DNA of 33,133 bases, taken from Micavibrio sp. GTDB taxonomy: Bacteria > Pseudomonadota > Alphaproteobacteria > Micavibrionales > CSBR16-224. Location: positions 1 through 33,133 of the forward strand of contig JALTWL010000309.1 of the NCBI GenBank assembly GCA_027047045.1, given 5' to 3'. Shown here piece by piece: positions 13,238 through 24,733 of the stretch. Below the pieces are notes generated by a model. It made no database searches, was not told where the DNA came from, and was given only the letters and a program-made list of their open reading frames with translations. Numbering within the stretch: the first letter of the stretch is position 1; each line of letters opens with the position of its first letter. The translations under genes and the position numbers were made by a program.

Positions 13238-16200
13238 TTAAAAACCACTCTGTTTCAGGTCAACATTTAAACCTAGAGCTTTTAACTCTTTAATAAGTAC
13301 GTTAAACGATTCTGGAATACCAATTTCAAAACTATCTTCACCTTGAACTATAGCCTCATATGCCTTGGTACGACCAGCAACATCATCTGACTTGACTGTT
13401 AGCATTTCTTGTAATGTGTATGCTGCACCATAAGCCTGCAAAGCCCACACCTCCATCTCACCAAAACGCTGTCCACCAAATTGAGCCTTACCTCCAAGAG
13501 GTTGTTGCGTTACAAGTGAGTAAGGACCAATAGACCTCGCATGAATCTTATTATCAACCAAATGATGTAGTTTTAACATATAGATATATCCAACGGTAAC
13601 TTCTCGTTCAAATTCCTTACCAGTACGACCATCTATAAGTTTTACTTGTCCTGATGTATTCAGACCAGCTTTTTCAAGCATCTTATTGATATCAGCCTCT
13701 ACAGCTCCATCAAATACGGGAGTTGCCATCGGCACCCCATGCCTTAAATTATCGGCCATTTCAAGTAAAGCGTCTTCCTCTAGAACAGCAATATCTTCTC
13801 TGTAGGCCTTTTCTCCATATGATTTTTTAAGTTGTTCATGCAAATCTTTTTTATAATTTTCTAGAGAATTATTATCATTTTTACTTTTAGCATGTTTAAT
13901 ACCATCAACAATATCTGCTATTTGCCAACCAAGCTGTGCTGATGCCCAACCTAAATGTGTTTCTAAAATCTGTCCAACATTCATACGACTTGGCACACCT
14001 AGAGGATTTAAAACTATATCAACAGGAGTACCATCTTTTAAGTAAGGCATATCTTCAACAGGCATAATTTTTGAAATAACACCTTTATTACCGTGTCTTC
14101 CTGCCATTTTATCACCTGGTTGTAACTTACGCTTAACTGCAACAAAAACCTTAACCATTTTCATTGCGCCAGGTAGCAATTCTGCCCCCCTTTGCAACTT
14201 ATCATATTTATCTTCAAAACGGCGGTTAAGATCTGCAATTGCTTTGTCAAAGCTATCACCAATTTCTTCTATTCTAGCCATAGCCTCCTCATCGGTAATA
14301 ACAATTGAGCGAAGTTCTAAATTTTTGACATCCTCAAAATCACTTACTTTAATTTTTGCACCTTTTTTAAGCCCTATTGCAGCTTTTGCCAGTGTTTTAC
14401 CAACAAGTTCATCTTTAAGGCTACGATAAAAACCACGCTCATAAATGCGACGTTCATCATCACGGTCTTTAGCAAGACGCATGATTTCTTCACGCTCAAT
14501 TGCCATTGCGCGTTGGTCTTTTTCAACACCTTGCCGTGAAAAAACTTTAACATCAACAACTGTACCAGAAACCCCAGGCGGAAGTCTAAGAGATGTATCT
14601 TTAACATCTGATGCTTTTTCACCAAATATAGCCCGCAATAGCTTTTCCTCTGGTGTCATTGGGCTTTCACCTTTTGGAGTTACTTTACCCACCAATATAT
14701 CACCAGGATTAACTTTAGCGCCAACATAGACAATACCAGCCTCATCTAAATGACGCAGGCTTTCCTCACCAGCATTTGGAATATCTCTAGTAATTTCTTC
14801 TTGTCCAAGCTTAGTATCACGAGCCATTACATCAAATTCTTCTAAGTGAATAGAGGTAAATACATCATCACGAACCATTCTTTCTGAAATTAAAATAGAA
14901 TCCTCAAAATTATAACCATTCCAAGGCATAAATGCGACAAGCACATTGCGACCAAGTGCAAGTTCACCCAAATCAGTAGAAGGACCATCAGCAATAATAT
15001 CACCAGCCTCAATTACATCACCAACTTTCACCAAAGGTCTTTGGTTAATACATGTATCTTGGTTAGAACGGCAAAATTTACGGAGTCTATAAATATCAAC
15101 AGTTGATCTATCATCTTCTTTGATATCAGTTGCTCTGACAACAATACGATTTGCATCAACTTGGTCAACAACTCCATCACGTTTTGCGGTAACAGCGGCG
15201 CTACTATCTCTAGCAACTGCAGCTTCCATACCTGTTCCCACCAATGGTGCTGTTGCCTTTAATAGAGGTACTGCTTGGCGTTGCATATTTGACCCCATAA
15301 GCGCGCGGTTAGCATCGTCATTTTCCAAAAATGGAATAAGGGAGGCCGCAACCGACACCATTTGTTTTGGTGATACGTCAATCATATCAATTTCTTCTGG
15401 TGGAACCATGATATTTTCACCATTTACACGACAAGAAACTAATTCTGATGTAAATTTCCCTTTATTATCAAGACTAGCATTAGCCTGTGCAATGGTATAT
15501 TTACCCTCCTCCATAGCAGATAGACAAACAACCTCATCTGTTACTTTACAATTTTTAACTTTGCGATAAGGACTTTCAATAAAACCATATTGATTTATAC
15601 GCGCATAAGTAGAAAGAGAGTTAATAAGACCAATATTTGGTCCTTCAGGTGTTTCAATTGGACATATACGACCATAGTGAGTTGGATGCACGTCCCTCAC
15701 CTCAAAACCCGCTCTCTCTCTTGTTAAACCACCTGGACCAAGTGCTGACAAGCGACGTTTATGGGTAATTTCAGAAAGTGGATTTGTTTGGTCCATAAAT
15801 TGTGACAATTGAGATGAACCAAAAAATTCCCGTACTGCAGCTGCAACTGGTTTTGCATTTATTAAATCATGCGGCATAACAGTATTTATATCAACAGCCC
15901 CCATACGCTCACGAATAGCTCGTTCCATACGAAGTAGCCCTAAATGAAACTGATTTTCCATCAGCTCACCAACAGAACGGACACGACGGTTGCCTAAATG
16001 GTCAATATCATCTACATCACCTTTACCATCTTTTAAATCAAGTAAAATCTGTAGAATTTTCATTATATCTTCTTTTCTTAAGATACGCAGTGTATCATCT
16101 GTTTCAAAGCCAAGCCTTGCATTCATTTTTACACGACCAACGGCAGATAAATCATAACGTTCTTCATTAAAGAATAAACTCTGAAATAGCGCATCTGCTG

Positions 16201-17470
16201 ATTCTAATGTTGGAGGCTCTCCAGGACGCATGACTCTATATATATCAAGTAAAGCATCTTCCCTGCTAGAGCATTTATCAACCATTATAGTGTTTCTGAT
16301 ATAAGGTCCAAAAGTAGAGCTATCTATTGCAAGGATATCTAAATTATCAATTCCAAGTTTTTCAACAGTTTTAAAGGATTTTTTATCTAACTCTTCACCT
16401 GCTTCAAATACAACTTCGCCAGTACTATCATCAATGATGTCATGAGCAACAAACATTCCAAACATTTCTTCTTTGGAAACTATTTGCTTAGTCATGCCAG
16501 CCTCAGAGAGTTTTTTAAGCTTTCTAGCTGTAATTTTAACGCCTGCCTCAAATACAACTTTACCAGTCTTAGCATCAACTAAATCATGAGTAAGTTTTAC
16601 CCCTTTATATCTTTCTGGCTTAAACTCACAAATCCACTCATCTGCAGATTTCTTTTTATAAGTTACAGTATCGTAGAAAAAGTTTAGTATATCCTGTTTT
16701 GACATTGATGTAATTTTGTTCATGTCAACAGGCTCACCCGCCGCAATCTGTTTTGCACGATATTTTGCGGATTTGTCATCATCAAGCGCCATTAAAAAAG
16801 TAGTTACTGGCAATTTACGCCTTCTATCAATGCGAACATTCAAAATATCTTTAACATCAAATTCAAAATCAAGCCATGAACCACGATAAGGTATCACACG
16901 CGCTGCAAATAAATATTTACCTGATGCATGACTTTTACCATGATCATGATCAAAAAACACACCAGGACTTCTGTGCATTTGAGATACTATAACACGCTCT
17001 GTTCCGTTAATTACAAAAGTACCATTATCGGTCATAAGAGGCATATCAACCATATATACATCTTGCTCTTTTATATCATGAATTGATTTTAACCCTGTAT
17101 CTTCATCAATATCAAATACAGTTAATCTTAGGGTAACACGCAAAGGCGCTGCATATGTCATATCGCGTTGTTGACATTCTTCAACATCATATTTTGGTGC
17201 TTCCAATTCATAACGTACAAAATCAACCTCCGCACGCTCTGAGAAATCCTTAACAGGAAATATTGATAAAAATGCACTTTGTAAACCTTCCTTTGGGCGC
17301 TTATCTGCAACTACATTTTTTTGAAGAAATTTTTCATATGATGCTCTTTGTACCTCTATCAGATTTGGCATTTGGCATACTTCACCAATTTTACCAAAAC
17401 TATGACGCACCCTTTTTCGTCCTGTAAAGCTATGATTAACTGATTGAATGATTGTTTTTTTTGTACTCAT
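13238..17470 (-). CDS. rpoB: DNA-directed RNA polymerase subunit beta
   Basis: Beta forms the second pincer and the rifampicin pocket. The 1,410-residue product has the rifampicin region [20 protein letters not shown] followed by [11 protein letters not shown], without known resistance changes. It also has [22 protein letters not shown]-like and [10 protein letters not shown] segments, and ends with [15 protein letters not shown]. It is longer than the E. coli protein (1,342). Part of the surplus is a tandem pair of similar segments at about residues 294-326 and 341-374 (each HDxxDxxTGxVVFEAG), in the external-1 region, a feature of alphaproteobacterial RpoB. The gene follows rplL after 185 nt containing a hairpin. 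Confidence 0.98.
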   Translation of the reverse strand: MSTKKTIIQSVNHSFTGRKRVRHSFGKIGEVCQMPNLIEVQRASYEKFLQKNVVADKRPKEGLQSAFLSIFPVKDFSERAEVDFVRYELEAPKYDVEECQQRDMTYAAPLRVTLRLTVFDIDEDTGLKSIHDIKEQDVYMVDMPLMTDNGTFVINGTERVIVSQMHRSPGVFFDHDHGKSHASGKYLFAARVIPYRGSWLDFEFDVKDILNVRIDRRRKLPVTTFLMALDDDKSAKYRAKQIAAGEPVDMNKITSMSKQDILNFFYDTVTYKKKSADEWICEFKPERYKGVKLTHDLVDAKTGKVVFEAGVKITARKLKKLSEAGMTKQIVSKEEMFGMFVAHDIIDDSTGEVVFEAGEELDKKSFKTVEKLGIDNLDILAIDSSTFGPYIRNTIMVDKCSSREDALLDIYRVMRPGEPPTLESADALFQSLFFNEERYDLSAVGRVKMNARLGFETDDTLRILRKEDIMKILQILLDLKDGKGDVDDIDHLGNRRVRSVGELMENQFHLGLLRMERAIRERMGAVDINTVMPHDLINAKPVAAAVREFFGSSQLSQFMDQTNPLSEITHKRRLSALGPGGLTRERAGFEVRDVHPTHYGRICPIETPEGPNIGLINSLSTYARINQYGFIESPYRKVKNCKVTDEVVCLSAMEEGKYTIAQANASLDNKGKFTSELVSCRVNGENIMVPPEEIDMIDVSPKQMVSVAASLIPFLENDDANRALMGSNMQRQAVPLLKATAPLVGTGMEAAVARDSSAAVTAKRDGVVDQVDANRIVVRATDIKEDDRSTVDIYRLRKFCRSNQDTCINQRPLVKVGDVIEAGDIIADGPSTDLGELALGRNVLVAFMPWNGYNFEDSILISERMVRDDVFTSIHLEEFDVMARDTKLGQEEITRDIPNAGEESLRHLDEAGIVYVGAKVNPGDILVGKVTPKGESPMTPEEKLLRAIFGEKASDVKDTSLRLPPGVSGTVVDVKVFSRQGVEKDQRAMAIEREEIMRLAKDRDDERRIYERGFYRSLKDELVGKTLAKAAIGLKKGAKIKVSDFEDVKNLELRSIVITDEEAMARIEEIGDSFDKAIADLNRRFEDKYDKLQRGAELLPGAMKMVKVFVAVKRKLQPGDKMAGRHGNKGVISKIMPVEDMPYLKDGTPVDIVLNPLGVPSRMNVGQILETHLGWASAQLGWQIADIVDGIKHAKSKNDNNSLENYKKDLHEQLKKSYGEKAYREDIAVLEEDALLEMADNLRHGVPMATPVFDGAVEADINKMLEKAGLNTSGQVKLIDGRTGKEFEREVTVGYIYMLKLHHLVDNKIHARSIGPYSLVTQQPLGGKAQFGGQRFGEMEVWALQAYGAAYTLQEMLTVKSDDVAGRTKAYEAIVQGEDSFEIGIPESFNVLIKELKALGLNVDLKQSGF
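16349..16591 (-). repeat. Tandem duplicated segment within rpoB
   Basis: Two consecutive segments of about 33 residues share the pattern HDxxDxxTGxVVFEAG followed by a lysine/leucine helix. The underlying DNA is also similar, both copies containing close matches to TCAAATACAACTT on the plus strand. They lie in the external-1 region of RpoB. This is known as a lineage feature of alphaproteobacterial RpoB rather than a mobile repeat. Confidence 0.65.
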
Positions 17471-17587
17471 AATTCTTTTCCCTTTTCTGCAACGCCTTGA
17501 AATTAGAACTCAAAATAATATTTAAAGAACCACCTTAAAAAATATAAAAACTAAATGCTCCCCTCAGAACACAATAACAGGCAAACG

Positions 17588-17613
17588 GGCAATAGGAAAA
17601 CTATCCCATTGCC
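17588..17613 (-). promoter_or_regulatory. rplL-rpoB intercistronic hairpin (attenuator or processing site)
   Basis: A 10-bp stem with one G-U pair (17588-17597 with 17604-17613) and a six-base loop lies in the 185-nt gap between rplL and rpoB. No T-run follows, so termination would be partial at best. In E. coli the same gap holds an attenuator and an RNase III site that set the high L7/L12 to low RNA polymerase ratio. The position matches; the equivalence of function is inferred. Confidence 0.65.
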
Positions 17614-17655
17614 ACAATTTGACTGTTTATATTAGAAAATCTTGTACACAAAGTA

Positions 17656-18027
17656 TTATTTCAATTCTACAGTTGCACCAGCTTCTTCTAATTTTTTCTT
17701 AATTTCTTCAGCTTCTGCTTTCGCAACCGCCTCTTTTAATGTTTTTGGAGCACCGTCAACAAGCTCTTTTGCTTCTTTTAAGCCAAGACCTGTGATTGAA
17801 CGAACTTCCTTAATAACATTGATTTTCTTATCACCAGCAGCTGCAAGAACAATATCAAATTCATCTTTTTCAGCTTCTGCTTCAGCACCACCAGCAACAG
17901 CAGCAACCGCAACAGGCGCAGCTGCTGCAGATACACCCCATTTTTCTTCCAACATTTTAGAAAGCTCTGCTGCTTCCATTACAGATAGTTCTGATAGTTC
18001 ATCAGCAATTTTTGCTAAATCAGCCAT
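17656..18027 (-). CDS. rplL: 50S ribosomal protein L7/L12
   Basis: L7/L12 forms the flexible stalk that recruits translation GTPases and is present in several copies per ribosome. The 123-residue product has the N-terminal dimerisation helices (about residues 1-35), an alanine/valine-rich hinge ([14 protein letters not shown], about 35-50) and the C-terminal globular domain with [20 protein letters not shown] and [14 protein letters not shown]. The ATG has a good GGAG site. It follows rplJ after 76 nt and precedes rpoB after a hairpin-bearing gap. Confidence 0.98.
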   Translation of the reverse strand: MADLAKIADELSELSVMEAAELSKMLEEKWGVSAAAAPVAVAAVAGGAEAEAEKDEFDIVLAAAGDKKINVIKEVRSITGLGLKEAKELVDGAPKTLKEAVAKAEAEEIKKKLEEAGATVELK

Positions 18028-18103
18028 TTTTATTTTCTCCTTAATTATTAAATTTAATTTACAAAATATTCAACTTACAAAAGTGAGAGTTATACTCAAC
18101 ACA

Positions 18104-18613
18104 TTAACCTTTATCTGCATAGGCCTTTAAAACTCTAGCCATTTGACTTGCAGGCGCCTGCATAACAGTTGCCACGCGAGTTGCAGGAGTGCTAATAATG
18201 CTAATAATTTTAGAGCGCAATTCATCAAGCGATGGCAATTTAGCCAAAGCCTCTACAGCGGACTTATCCAAGATTTCTCCATTCAAAGAACCACCAAGAA
18301 TGACTAATTTCTCATTATCCTTAGCATAATTATACACAATCTTTGCAGCGGCTACAGGATCTTGAGATACAGCCATACCTGTTGGACCAGAAAATAAATC
18401 TTTTAGCCCTTCAAACTGTGTCCCTTCCATAGCACGCAGTGCAAGAGTATTTTTCGTCACTTTGAAGTTAGCACCAGTTTCACGCATTTTATTTCGAAGG
18501 TCACTCATCTCTGCAACTGTCAGCCCACTATAGTGAGTAACAACTACAAGCTCGTTTTCTTCAAATATATTATGCAGTTCCTCTACTGCTTTTGCTTTTT
18601 GTGCACGATCCAC
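18104..18613 (-). CDS. rplJ: 50S ribosomal protein L10
   Basis: L10 anchors the L7/L12 dimers to the ribosome and, with them, represses translation of its own message. I chose the GTG at 18613, giving 169 residues beginning (M)DRAQKAKAVEELHNIF as in other alphaproteobacterial L10 proteins. A GGAG site lies eight bases before it. The open frame extends six codons further, to a TTG at 18631 giving MNGEKF, but there the good Shine-Dalgarno would be inside the gene. Conserved parts include VVTHYSGLTVAEMSDLR and FKVTKNTLALRA. The C-terminal helix binding L12 ends VLKAYADKG. An L10-type leader lies upstream. Confidence 0.93.
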   Translation of the reverse strand: MDRAQKAKAVEELHNIFEENELVVVTHYSGLTVAEMSDLRNKMRETGANFKVTKNTLALRAMEGTQFEGLKDLFSGPTGMAVSQDPVAAAKIVYNYAKDNEKLVILGGSLNGEILDKSAVEALAKLPSLDELRSKIISIISTPATRVATVMQAPASQMARVLKAYADKG

Positions 18614-18636
18614 GAACTTTTCTCCGTTCAATTTAT

Positions 18637-18655
18637 GTCAGTAAAAAATACTGAC
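18637..18655 (-). promoter_or_regulatory. Hairpin just upstream of the rplJ ribosome binding site
   Basis: A perfect 7-bp stem (18637-18643 with 18649-18655) with a five-base T loop (minus strand) lies 23 bases before the preferred rplJ start, leaving its GGAG site free. It is not followed by a T-run. It could be part of the L10 leader switch or a ribonuclease site; the role is inferred. Confidence 0.5.
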
Positions 18656-18756
18656 TTAAGTTGTACACCAGAGCAGAAACACATATGTATAACTACTCCA
18701 ACACATACTGCCCAGAAAAGTTACGTATCAGAACCATTGTAGTTCAAAATAATTCC

Positions 18757-18822
18757 TTTTCCTATCTATACAGGCTACCATTTTAAGTTCTAAGAACACC
18801 TGTAGTCTTGGACAGTTCCTGC
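18757..18822 (-). ncRNA. Ribosomal protein L10 leader (autoregulatory mRNA element)
   Basis: The minus-strand RNA contains GACUACAGGUGUUC, then CUUAAAAUGG, then AGCCUGUAUAGAU. The first and last pair as a stem (CUACAGG with CCUGUAU-type pairing) around the conserved internal loops. This matches the L10 leader motif found upstream of rplJ-rplL across bacteria, where the L10-(L12)4 complex binds and represses translation. It lies in the 246-nt gap between rplA and rplJ, about 145 nt before the rplJ start. The bounds are approximate because the outer stems were judged by eye. Confidence 0.82.
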
Positions 18823-18859
18823 AATCTATTAAATTAACAGATTACAAAATCTAAATATG

Positions 18860-19564
18860 TTAAGCTGCCTCACTTACCGCAGCATCTATATCTAAACAAT
18901 AACTTGCCCCCATAGTAGAGCTAAGTGTAATTTTATTGATATAAGTACCCTTAGCACCAGAAGGTTTAGCTTTCAATATGGCCTTAATAAATGTTTTTAC
19001 ATTTTCTGCAATTTCTTTTTCTCCAAAGCTAGCTTTTCCAATACCAGCATGAACAACACCTGCCTTTTCGGCACGATATTCAACTGCGCCACCTTTATTT
19101 GACTTTACAGCCTCTGCCACATCCATAGTAACAGTACCAAGCTTAGGGTTAGGCATTAAACCTTTAGGACCTAAAATTTGCCCCAAACGACCAACTAAAG
19201 GCATCATATCAGGTGTTGCAATACAGCGATCAAAATCAATTTCACCTTTTTTAATTTTTGCAGCTAAATCTTCATCACCAACAATATCAGCACCTGCTTT
19301 TTTGGCCTCATCAGCTTTTGCACCTTTGGCAAATACAGCAATACGAACTGTTTTACCTGTACCGTTTGGCAATTGCACCATACCTCTTACATTTTGGTCA
19401 GCATGGCGAGGGTCAACACCCAAGTTCATAGCAATTTCAATAGTTTCATCAAATTTTGCTGTTGCATTTTCTTTAACAAATTTTACAGCATCAACAATAG
19501 AATAAACAGCTTCTGGATTACGCTGTTCATATAGTTTTCTTAAACGTTTTGGACGATGTGCCAT
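18860..19564 (-). CDS. rplA: 50S ribosomal protein L1
   Basis: L1 forms the mobile stalk at the E site and in many bacteria represses the L11-L1 message. The 234-residue product has the normal length, with the RNA-binding domain I segments [20 protein letters not shown] and [13 protein letters not shown] at about residues 37-70, domain II with [17 protein letters not shown] at about 125-141, and the return to domain I ending [10 protein letters not shown]. It follows rplK after 29 nt and is separated from rplJ by the L10 leader, so L11-L1 and L10-L12 probably have independent feedback. Confidence 0.98.
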   Translation of the reverse strand: MAHRPKRLRKLYEQRNPEAVYSIVDAVKFVKENATAKFDETIEIAMNLGVDPRHADQNVRGMVQLPNGTGKTVRIAVFAKGAKADEAKKAGADIVGDEDLAAKIKKGEIDFDRCIATPDMMPLVGRLGQILGPKGLMPNPKLGTVTMDVAEAVKSNKGGAVEYRAEKAGVVHAGIGKASFGEKEIAENVKTFIKAILKAKPSGAKGTYINKITLSSTMGASYCLDIDAAVSEAA

Positions 19565-19593
19565 TTCAAGAACTCCTTAATAATTCAAAAGCT

Positions 19594-20028
19594 TTACTTA
19601 CCACCAACAACTTCTAACCCCATAGAACGTGCAGAACCTGCAACAATTTTTGCAGCAGCCTCTTCATCATTGGCATTTAAGTCAGGCATTTTTTCACGCC
19701 CAATTTCTAAACATTGCTCCCAAGTAATCTGTCCTGCAACTTCTAGACCTGGATTACTTCCACCCTTTTTAAGCTTTAAAGCCTTTTTAATATAGTGAGA
19801 TACCGTTGGCTTTTTTGTAATAAAAGTAAAAGACCTGTCTTGATATACGGTAATAATAGTTGGAATTGGAACTCCTACTTCCATATCTTGTGTCTTAGCA
19901 TTAAATGCTTTACAAAATTCCATGATATTGACACCAGCCTGACCAAGTGCAGGACCGATTGGTGGAGATGGGTTTGCTTTACCTGCAGGTACTTGCAGTT
20001 TTAGCACTCCGTCAACTTTTTTTGCCAT
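19594..20028 (-). CDS. rplK: 50S ribosomal protein L11
   Basis: L11 binds the GTPase-associated centre of 23S rRNA and is needed for the stringent response through RelA-type enzymes. The 144-residue product has the N-terminal domain with [20 protein letters not shown] at about residues 11-30 (the thiopeptide-binding proline helix) and the C-terminal RNA-binding domain with [10 protein letters not shown] at the end. L11 is the substrate of PrmA, whose gene is at 28240. The gene follows a 191-nt gap with its own predicted promoter and a leader stem. Confidence 0.98.
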   Translation of the reverse strand: MAKKVDGVLKLQVPAGKANPSPPIGPALGQAGVNIMEFCKAFNAKTQDMEVGVPIPTIITVYQDRSFTFITKKPTVSHYIKKALKLKKGGSNPGLEVAGQITWEQCLEIGREKMPDLNANDEEAAAKIVAGSARSMGLEVVGGK

Positions 20029-20062
20029 TTTCTATACTCCATAAAAATTATTAAATGAGTAT

Positions 20063-20110
20063 CTTGTGGTACGACCGCTATTGGACTTTTTTAGACAAAT
20101 CTCCCACAAG
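20063..20110 (-). promoter_or_regulatory. Leader stem before rplK, candidate L1 repressor site
   Basis: In the rplK 5' region a perfect 7-bp stem (20063-20069 with 20104-20110, CTTGTGG with CCACAAG) encloses 34 nt that include GAGATTTGTCTA. The stem ends about 34 bases before the rplK ATG. In E. coli L1 represses the L11-L1 operon by binding a stem with an internal loop in this position. Shape and place fit, but I could not confirm the L1 consensus by eye. Confidence 0.4.
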
Positions 20111-20143
20111 AACATAAACCTGATTCTTTCAGCAGGCTTGCGG

Positions 20144-20172
20144 AATTTACATTGTTTTTACAAAATATGCAA
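20144..20172 (-). promoter_or_regulatory. Candidate promoter of rplKAJL-rpoBC
   Basis: On the minus strand TTGCAT (20167-20172) and TAAATT (20144-20149) are spaced by 17 bases, within the 191-nt gap after nusG. The predicted start is near 20137, about 110 nt before rplK. No terminator follows nusG (only AT-rich runs), so read-through from trnW-secE-nusG is also likely. Confidence 0.5.
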
Positions 20173-20219
20173 TACATAAAATTTATTTTTTTTATTTTTT
20201 TTCAAAAATAGTCAAAATT

Positions 20220-20753
20220 TTAGACTTTTTCTACCTGTGTATATTCTAGTTCAACTGGAGTTGAGCGACCAAAAATTGACACCAGAACCTTGAGGCGACT
20301 ACGTTCTTCATCAACTTCTTCGACCACACCATTAAATGAATTAAATGGGCCATCACATACCTTAACTTGCTCCCCAATATCAAAAGTAACTGAGGGGCGA
20401 GGACGCTCAGCACCTTCTTTAATTTGATGCATAATATGTTCCGCTTCTTTTTCACTAATTGGAAGTGGCTTATTGCCTCCACCCCCTAAAAATCCAGTTA
20501 CTTTAGGAGTATTTTTAACCAAATGCCAAGCATCATCATTCATATCCATTTTTAAAAGAATATATCCTGGAAAGAATTTACGCTCACTTTGAACTTTTTT
20601 ACCCTTACGAACCTCAACTACTTCTTCCATAGGAACAAGAACTTCTTCAAATGAATCTTCTATTTTACGTTTTCTTGCAGTTTCCTTAATAGCATCGGCT
20701 ACTTTTTTTTCAAAACCAGAATAAACATTTAAAACATACCATCGTTTAGCCAT
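20220..20753 (-). CDS. nusG: Transcription termination/antitermination factor NusG
   Basis: NusG binds RNA polymerase at the clamp and links it to Rho or, through S10, to the ribosome. The 177-residue product has the NGN domain starting AKRWYVLNVYSGFEKKVADAI, with KFFPGYILLKMDM at about residues 59-71, and the C-terminal KOW domain with GEQVKVCDGPFNSFNGVVEEV at about 127-147. It follows secE after nine bases. The length and domain order are normal. Confidence 0.98.
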   Translation of the reverse strand: MAKRWYVLNVYSGFEKKVADAIKETARKRKIEDSFEEVLVPMEEVVEVRKGKKVQSERKFFPGYILLKMDMNDDAWHLVKNTPKVTGFLGGGGNKPLPISEKEAEHIMHQIKEGAERPRPSVTFDIGEQVKVCDGPFNSFNGVVEEVDEERSRLKVLVSIFGRSTPVELEYTQVEKV

Positions 20754-20762
20754 TTTACTTAC

Positions 20763-20963
20763 CTATGCTCCTATCCCTAATATCCACTGAATGACTAAAG
20801 AAATCACCCAATCACTTAAAAATAAAAATAAAGCAACCAAAAAAACAACAAATAAGACAACCGCAGTTGTTACCTTTGTTTCTTTCCATGCGGGCCATGT
20901 AACCCTTGCACTTTCTTGTTTTACTTCTCTAAAAAATTGTAAAGGCCCTGTTTCTTTAGCCAT
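20763..20963 (-). CDS. secE: Preprotein translocase subunit SecE
   Basis: SecE clamps the SecY channel in the inner membrane. The 66-residue product is the short, single-span form: an amphipathic N-terminal part with FREVKQESARVTWPAWKET at about residues 10-28, then one hydrophobic segment (about 32-58) ending ISLVIQWILGIGA. The motif RVTWPxxKET is diagnostic. It lies between tRNA-Trp (46 nt upstream) and nusG (9 nt downstream), the conserved arrangement, and is probably cotranscribed with both. Confidence 0.96.
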   Translation of the reverse strand: MAKETGPLQFFREVKQESARVTWPAWKETKVTTAVVLFVVFLVALFLFLSDWVISLVIQWILGIGA

Positions 20964-21009
20964 ATCAAAATAATTCCTTTATAAAATAACAATCATTAAC
21001 AAAACTCTG

Positions 21010-21085
21010 TGGCAGGAGCGGAGGGACTCGAACCCACAGCCCCCGGTTTTGGAGACCGGTGCTCTACCAATTGAGCTACGCTCCT
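21010..21085 (-). tRNA. tRNA-Trp (anticodon CCA)
   Basis: The minus strand gives a full 76-nt cloverleaf including an encoded CCA end. The acceptor arms AGGAGCG and CGCTCCT pair perfectly, with discriminator G. The D arm is GCTC...GAGC, the T arm carries GTTCGAG, and the anticodon stem CCGGT/ACCGG encloses loop CTCCAAA with anticodon CCA at 21050-21052. It precedes secE-nusG, the usual place for trnW in proteobacteria. An anticodon of CCA rather than TCA fits standard use of TGA as a stop. Confidence 0.98.
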
Positions 21086-21093
21086 ATGCCGTC

Positions 21094-21115
21094 AGTTAAG
21101 CTTTAGCCCTTAACT
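21094..21115 (-). promoter_or_regulatory. Small inverted repeat upstream of tRNA-Trp
   Basis: A perfect 7-bp inverted repeat (21094-21100 with 21109-21115, AGTTAAG/CTTAACT) with an eight-base loop lies nine bases before the mature tRNA 5' end. It would form a hairpin in the precursor just upstream of the RNase P site. A plausible promoter lies further up (TTGGAT and TAATAT spaced by 16, about 21165-21192), but it is weak. Confidence 0.35.
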
Positions 21116-21264
21116 TACTTCCCGTAACTGTGTTTTATTAAATCTCATCAAACGAGCCTATTTAATATTAACAATGTCGGGAAATAATCCAAAAGCTAAT
21201 ATTTTCTAGAATATATTTATAGAGATTGCAAGATATTTTTAATATAAATTACATAAAATTTATT

Positions 21265-21969
21265 CTAAGAACCCCTTTTTTGTCTTTTTATCGCCATTTT
21301 ATCAAGTATATAGCCCTGTTCAGCTTTTGATATATTGCTAATTTGACCATCATTATTTATGATTTCCAATATTTCTTCTTTTGCTATTTGAATTGCCTCT
21401 ATGCTGCCTGATTTTAGCTCTATTTCTATTTCTGATATATTGTAAGACAAATCTTTTTCCTTTGCATGAGTGATGAGCCCCATATCAAAAGCTAGCTCTA
21501 CTATACCTATTTTTTTATTTTTCTTTAAAACACTAATACAAAAATATCTTCGCTTAACAGATGATGTAAAAACATGTTGTAATTTCTTAGTACTAATATC
21601 TTTTAAAGCCTGCACAATATTTTTATCTTTGACAATAGATAAATCTATTAGTGAAATATCTGGTTTCTTTTGTTTTTTAGGAAGTAAATTCTTAATTTCC
21701 ATTCTTGTCATAACAGACGAATCACCACACTGGTCAGATACGGTATATTTTAAAGTCTGCTCATAGCCTAATTTTTCTTTATATTGCACCCTAAGTGCCA
21801 TTTTACATTTTTCAATATCTCTATTTTTAGTATCAAAATATCTTCTTGGTCTGTGTTTTTTCTTTATTTTACCATCAATTGCTTTTTTGGAAAAAATTTT
21901 AAAAACACGCTCAACCCCAATTTTATTGATGCATATCTTAAGTTCTATTTCTTTTTCTTTATCAGACAT
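21265..21969 (-). CDS. CYTH domain protein (triphosphate-binding tunnel fold)
   Basis: The 234-residue product looks like a CYTH-domain protein, the family of inorganic triphosphatases, thiamine triphosphatases and class IV adenylate cyclases. The N-terminal signature ExExK is present as E7, E9 and K11 (KEIELKICI). Further charged strands follow, typical of the tunnel: RRYFDTKNRDI at about residues 42-52, ALRVQYKEK at about 58-66, YEQTLKY at about 69-75, KRRYFCI near 139 and EIEIELKSGS near 182. There is no CHAD domain. It ends a four-gene unit, 20 nt after the aminotransferase. The substrate cannot be told; inorganic triphosphatase is the likeliest guess. Confidence 0.8.
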   Translation of the reverse strand: MSDKEKEIELKICINKIGVERVFKIFSKKAIDGKIKKKHRPRRYFDTKNRDIEKCKMALRVQYKEKLGYEQTLKYTVSDQCGDSSVMTRMEIKNLLPKKQKKPDISLIDLSIVKDKNIVQALKDISTKKLQHVFTSSVKRRYFCISVLKKNKKIGIVELAFDMGLITHAKEKDLSYNISEIEIELKSGSIEAIQIAKEEILEIINNDGQISNISKAEQGYILDKMAIKRQKRGS

Positions 21970-21989
21970 TTATATAAACAACCTAATAA

Positions 21990-24306
<2,317 letters not shown>

Positions 24307-24729
24307 TTATTTAGCTTTCTTTTTCTTGGCAATTTTCATAATTGCATTTACGTGACGTTTAGATGTTTTTGCTGGCGGGGTGAGCTCACTATCTGAAGTA
24401 AAGCCAAAATTTTGCATGCTGCCAGAACTACTCATATTTTGTAACATTGCCTGTCCAAAATTATCTATGTCATTATTTTTAGTATCTTGTTCTTGTACTT
24501 TTGAGAGGAGATTTGTTTTTTTTAGATTTTTAGCTTCTATTTCCTGCCCATATTCCTGTAGAGCATAACCAACCATACTTTTAAAATGTGGAATCGCAAG
24601 TTCCCGTAAAAGTAAACTATCATCTTTTAGCCAACTTAAAATCAATCTTTGCGCAGTGGCGTAATTGCCATTTGATATTAAAAGAGCGTCTTTAATTCTT
24701 TTTTTTGCGTAGTTATTGCTAATAGACAC
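24307..24729 (-). CDS. Uncharacterised 140-aa protein
   Basis: I do not recognise a characterised family. The protein is soluble, without signal peptide or membrane span. The N-terminal half (about residues 8-58) is predicted helical and contains RIKDALLISNGNYATAQRL and LILSWLKDDSLLLRELAIPH, which recall short alphaproteobacterial conserved hypotheticals with an IRDAL..GN..KAQ pattern (from memory, not searched). The second half is polar, with a methionine- and serine-rich linker (about 93-110) and a basic tail of KRHVNAIMKIAKKKKAK type. The start is GTG at 24729, with GGAG six bases upstream inside a strong hairpin. It heads the kinase-aminotransferase-CYTH unit, with its TAA directly followed by the kinase ATG. 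Confidence 0.72.
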   Translation of the reverse strand: MSISNNYAKKRIKDALLISNGNYATAQRLILSWLKDDSLLLRELAIPHFKSMVGYALQEYGQEIEAKNLKKTNLLSKVQEQDTKNNDIDNFGQAMLQNMSSSGSMQNFGFTSDSELTPPAKTSKRHVNAIMKIAKKKKAK

Positions 24730-24733
24730 TAAA

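Noticed and set aside
15120-15569. 149-codon plus-strand open frame within rpoB
   Set aside because: It is a shadow frame of a highly conserved gene.
15700-15900. Possible rifampicin-resistance changes in RpoB
   Set aside because: The cluster matches sensitive sequences; the N-to-T difference in DQTNPL is common natural variation.
17642-18130. 162-codon plus-strand open frame opposite rplL
   Set aside because: It is antisense to rplL, with serine/alanine-rich low-complexity translation mirroring the Ala-rich hinge; no ribosome binding site or family resemblance.
20170-20220. Possible terminator after nusG from the T-runs
   Set aside because: There is only AT-rich sequence with no GC stem, and the runs are A-rich on the transcribed strand; read-through into rplK is more likely.
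21010-21085. TGA recoded as tryptophan, as in some reduced alphaproteobacterial symbionts
   Set aside because: The tRNA has anticodon CCA, and no gene in the window needs an in-frame TGA read through.
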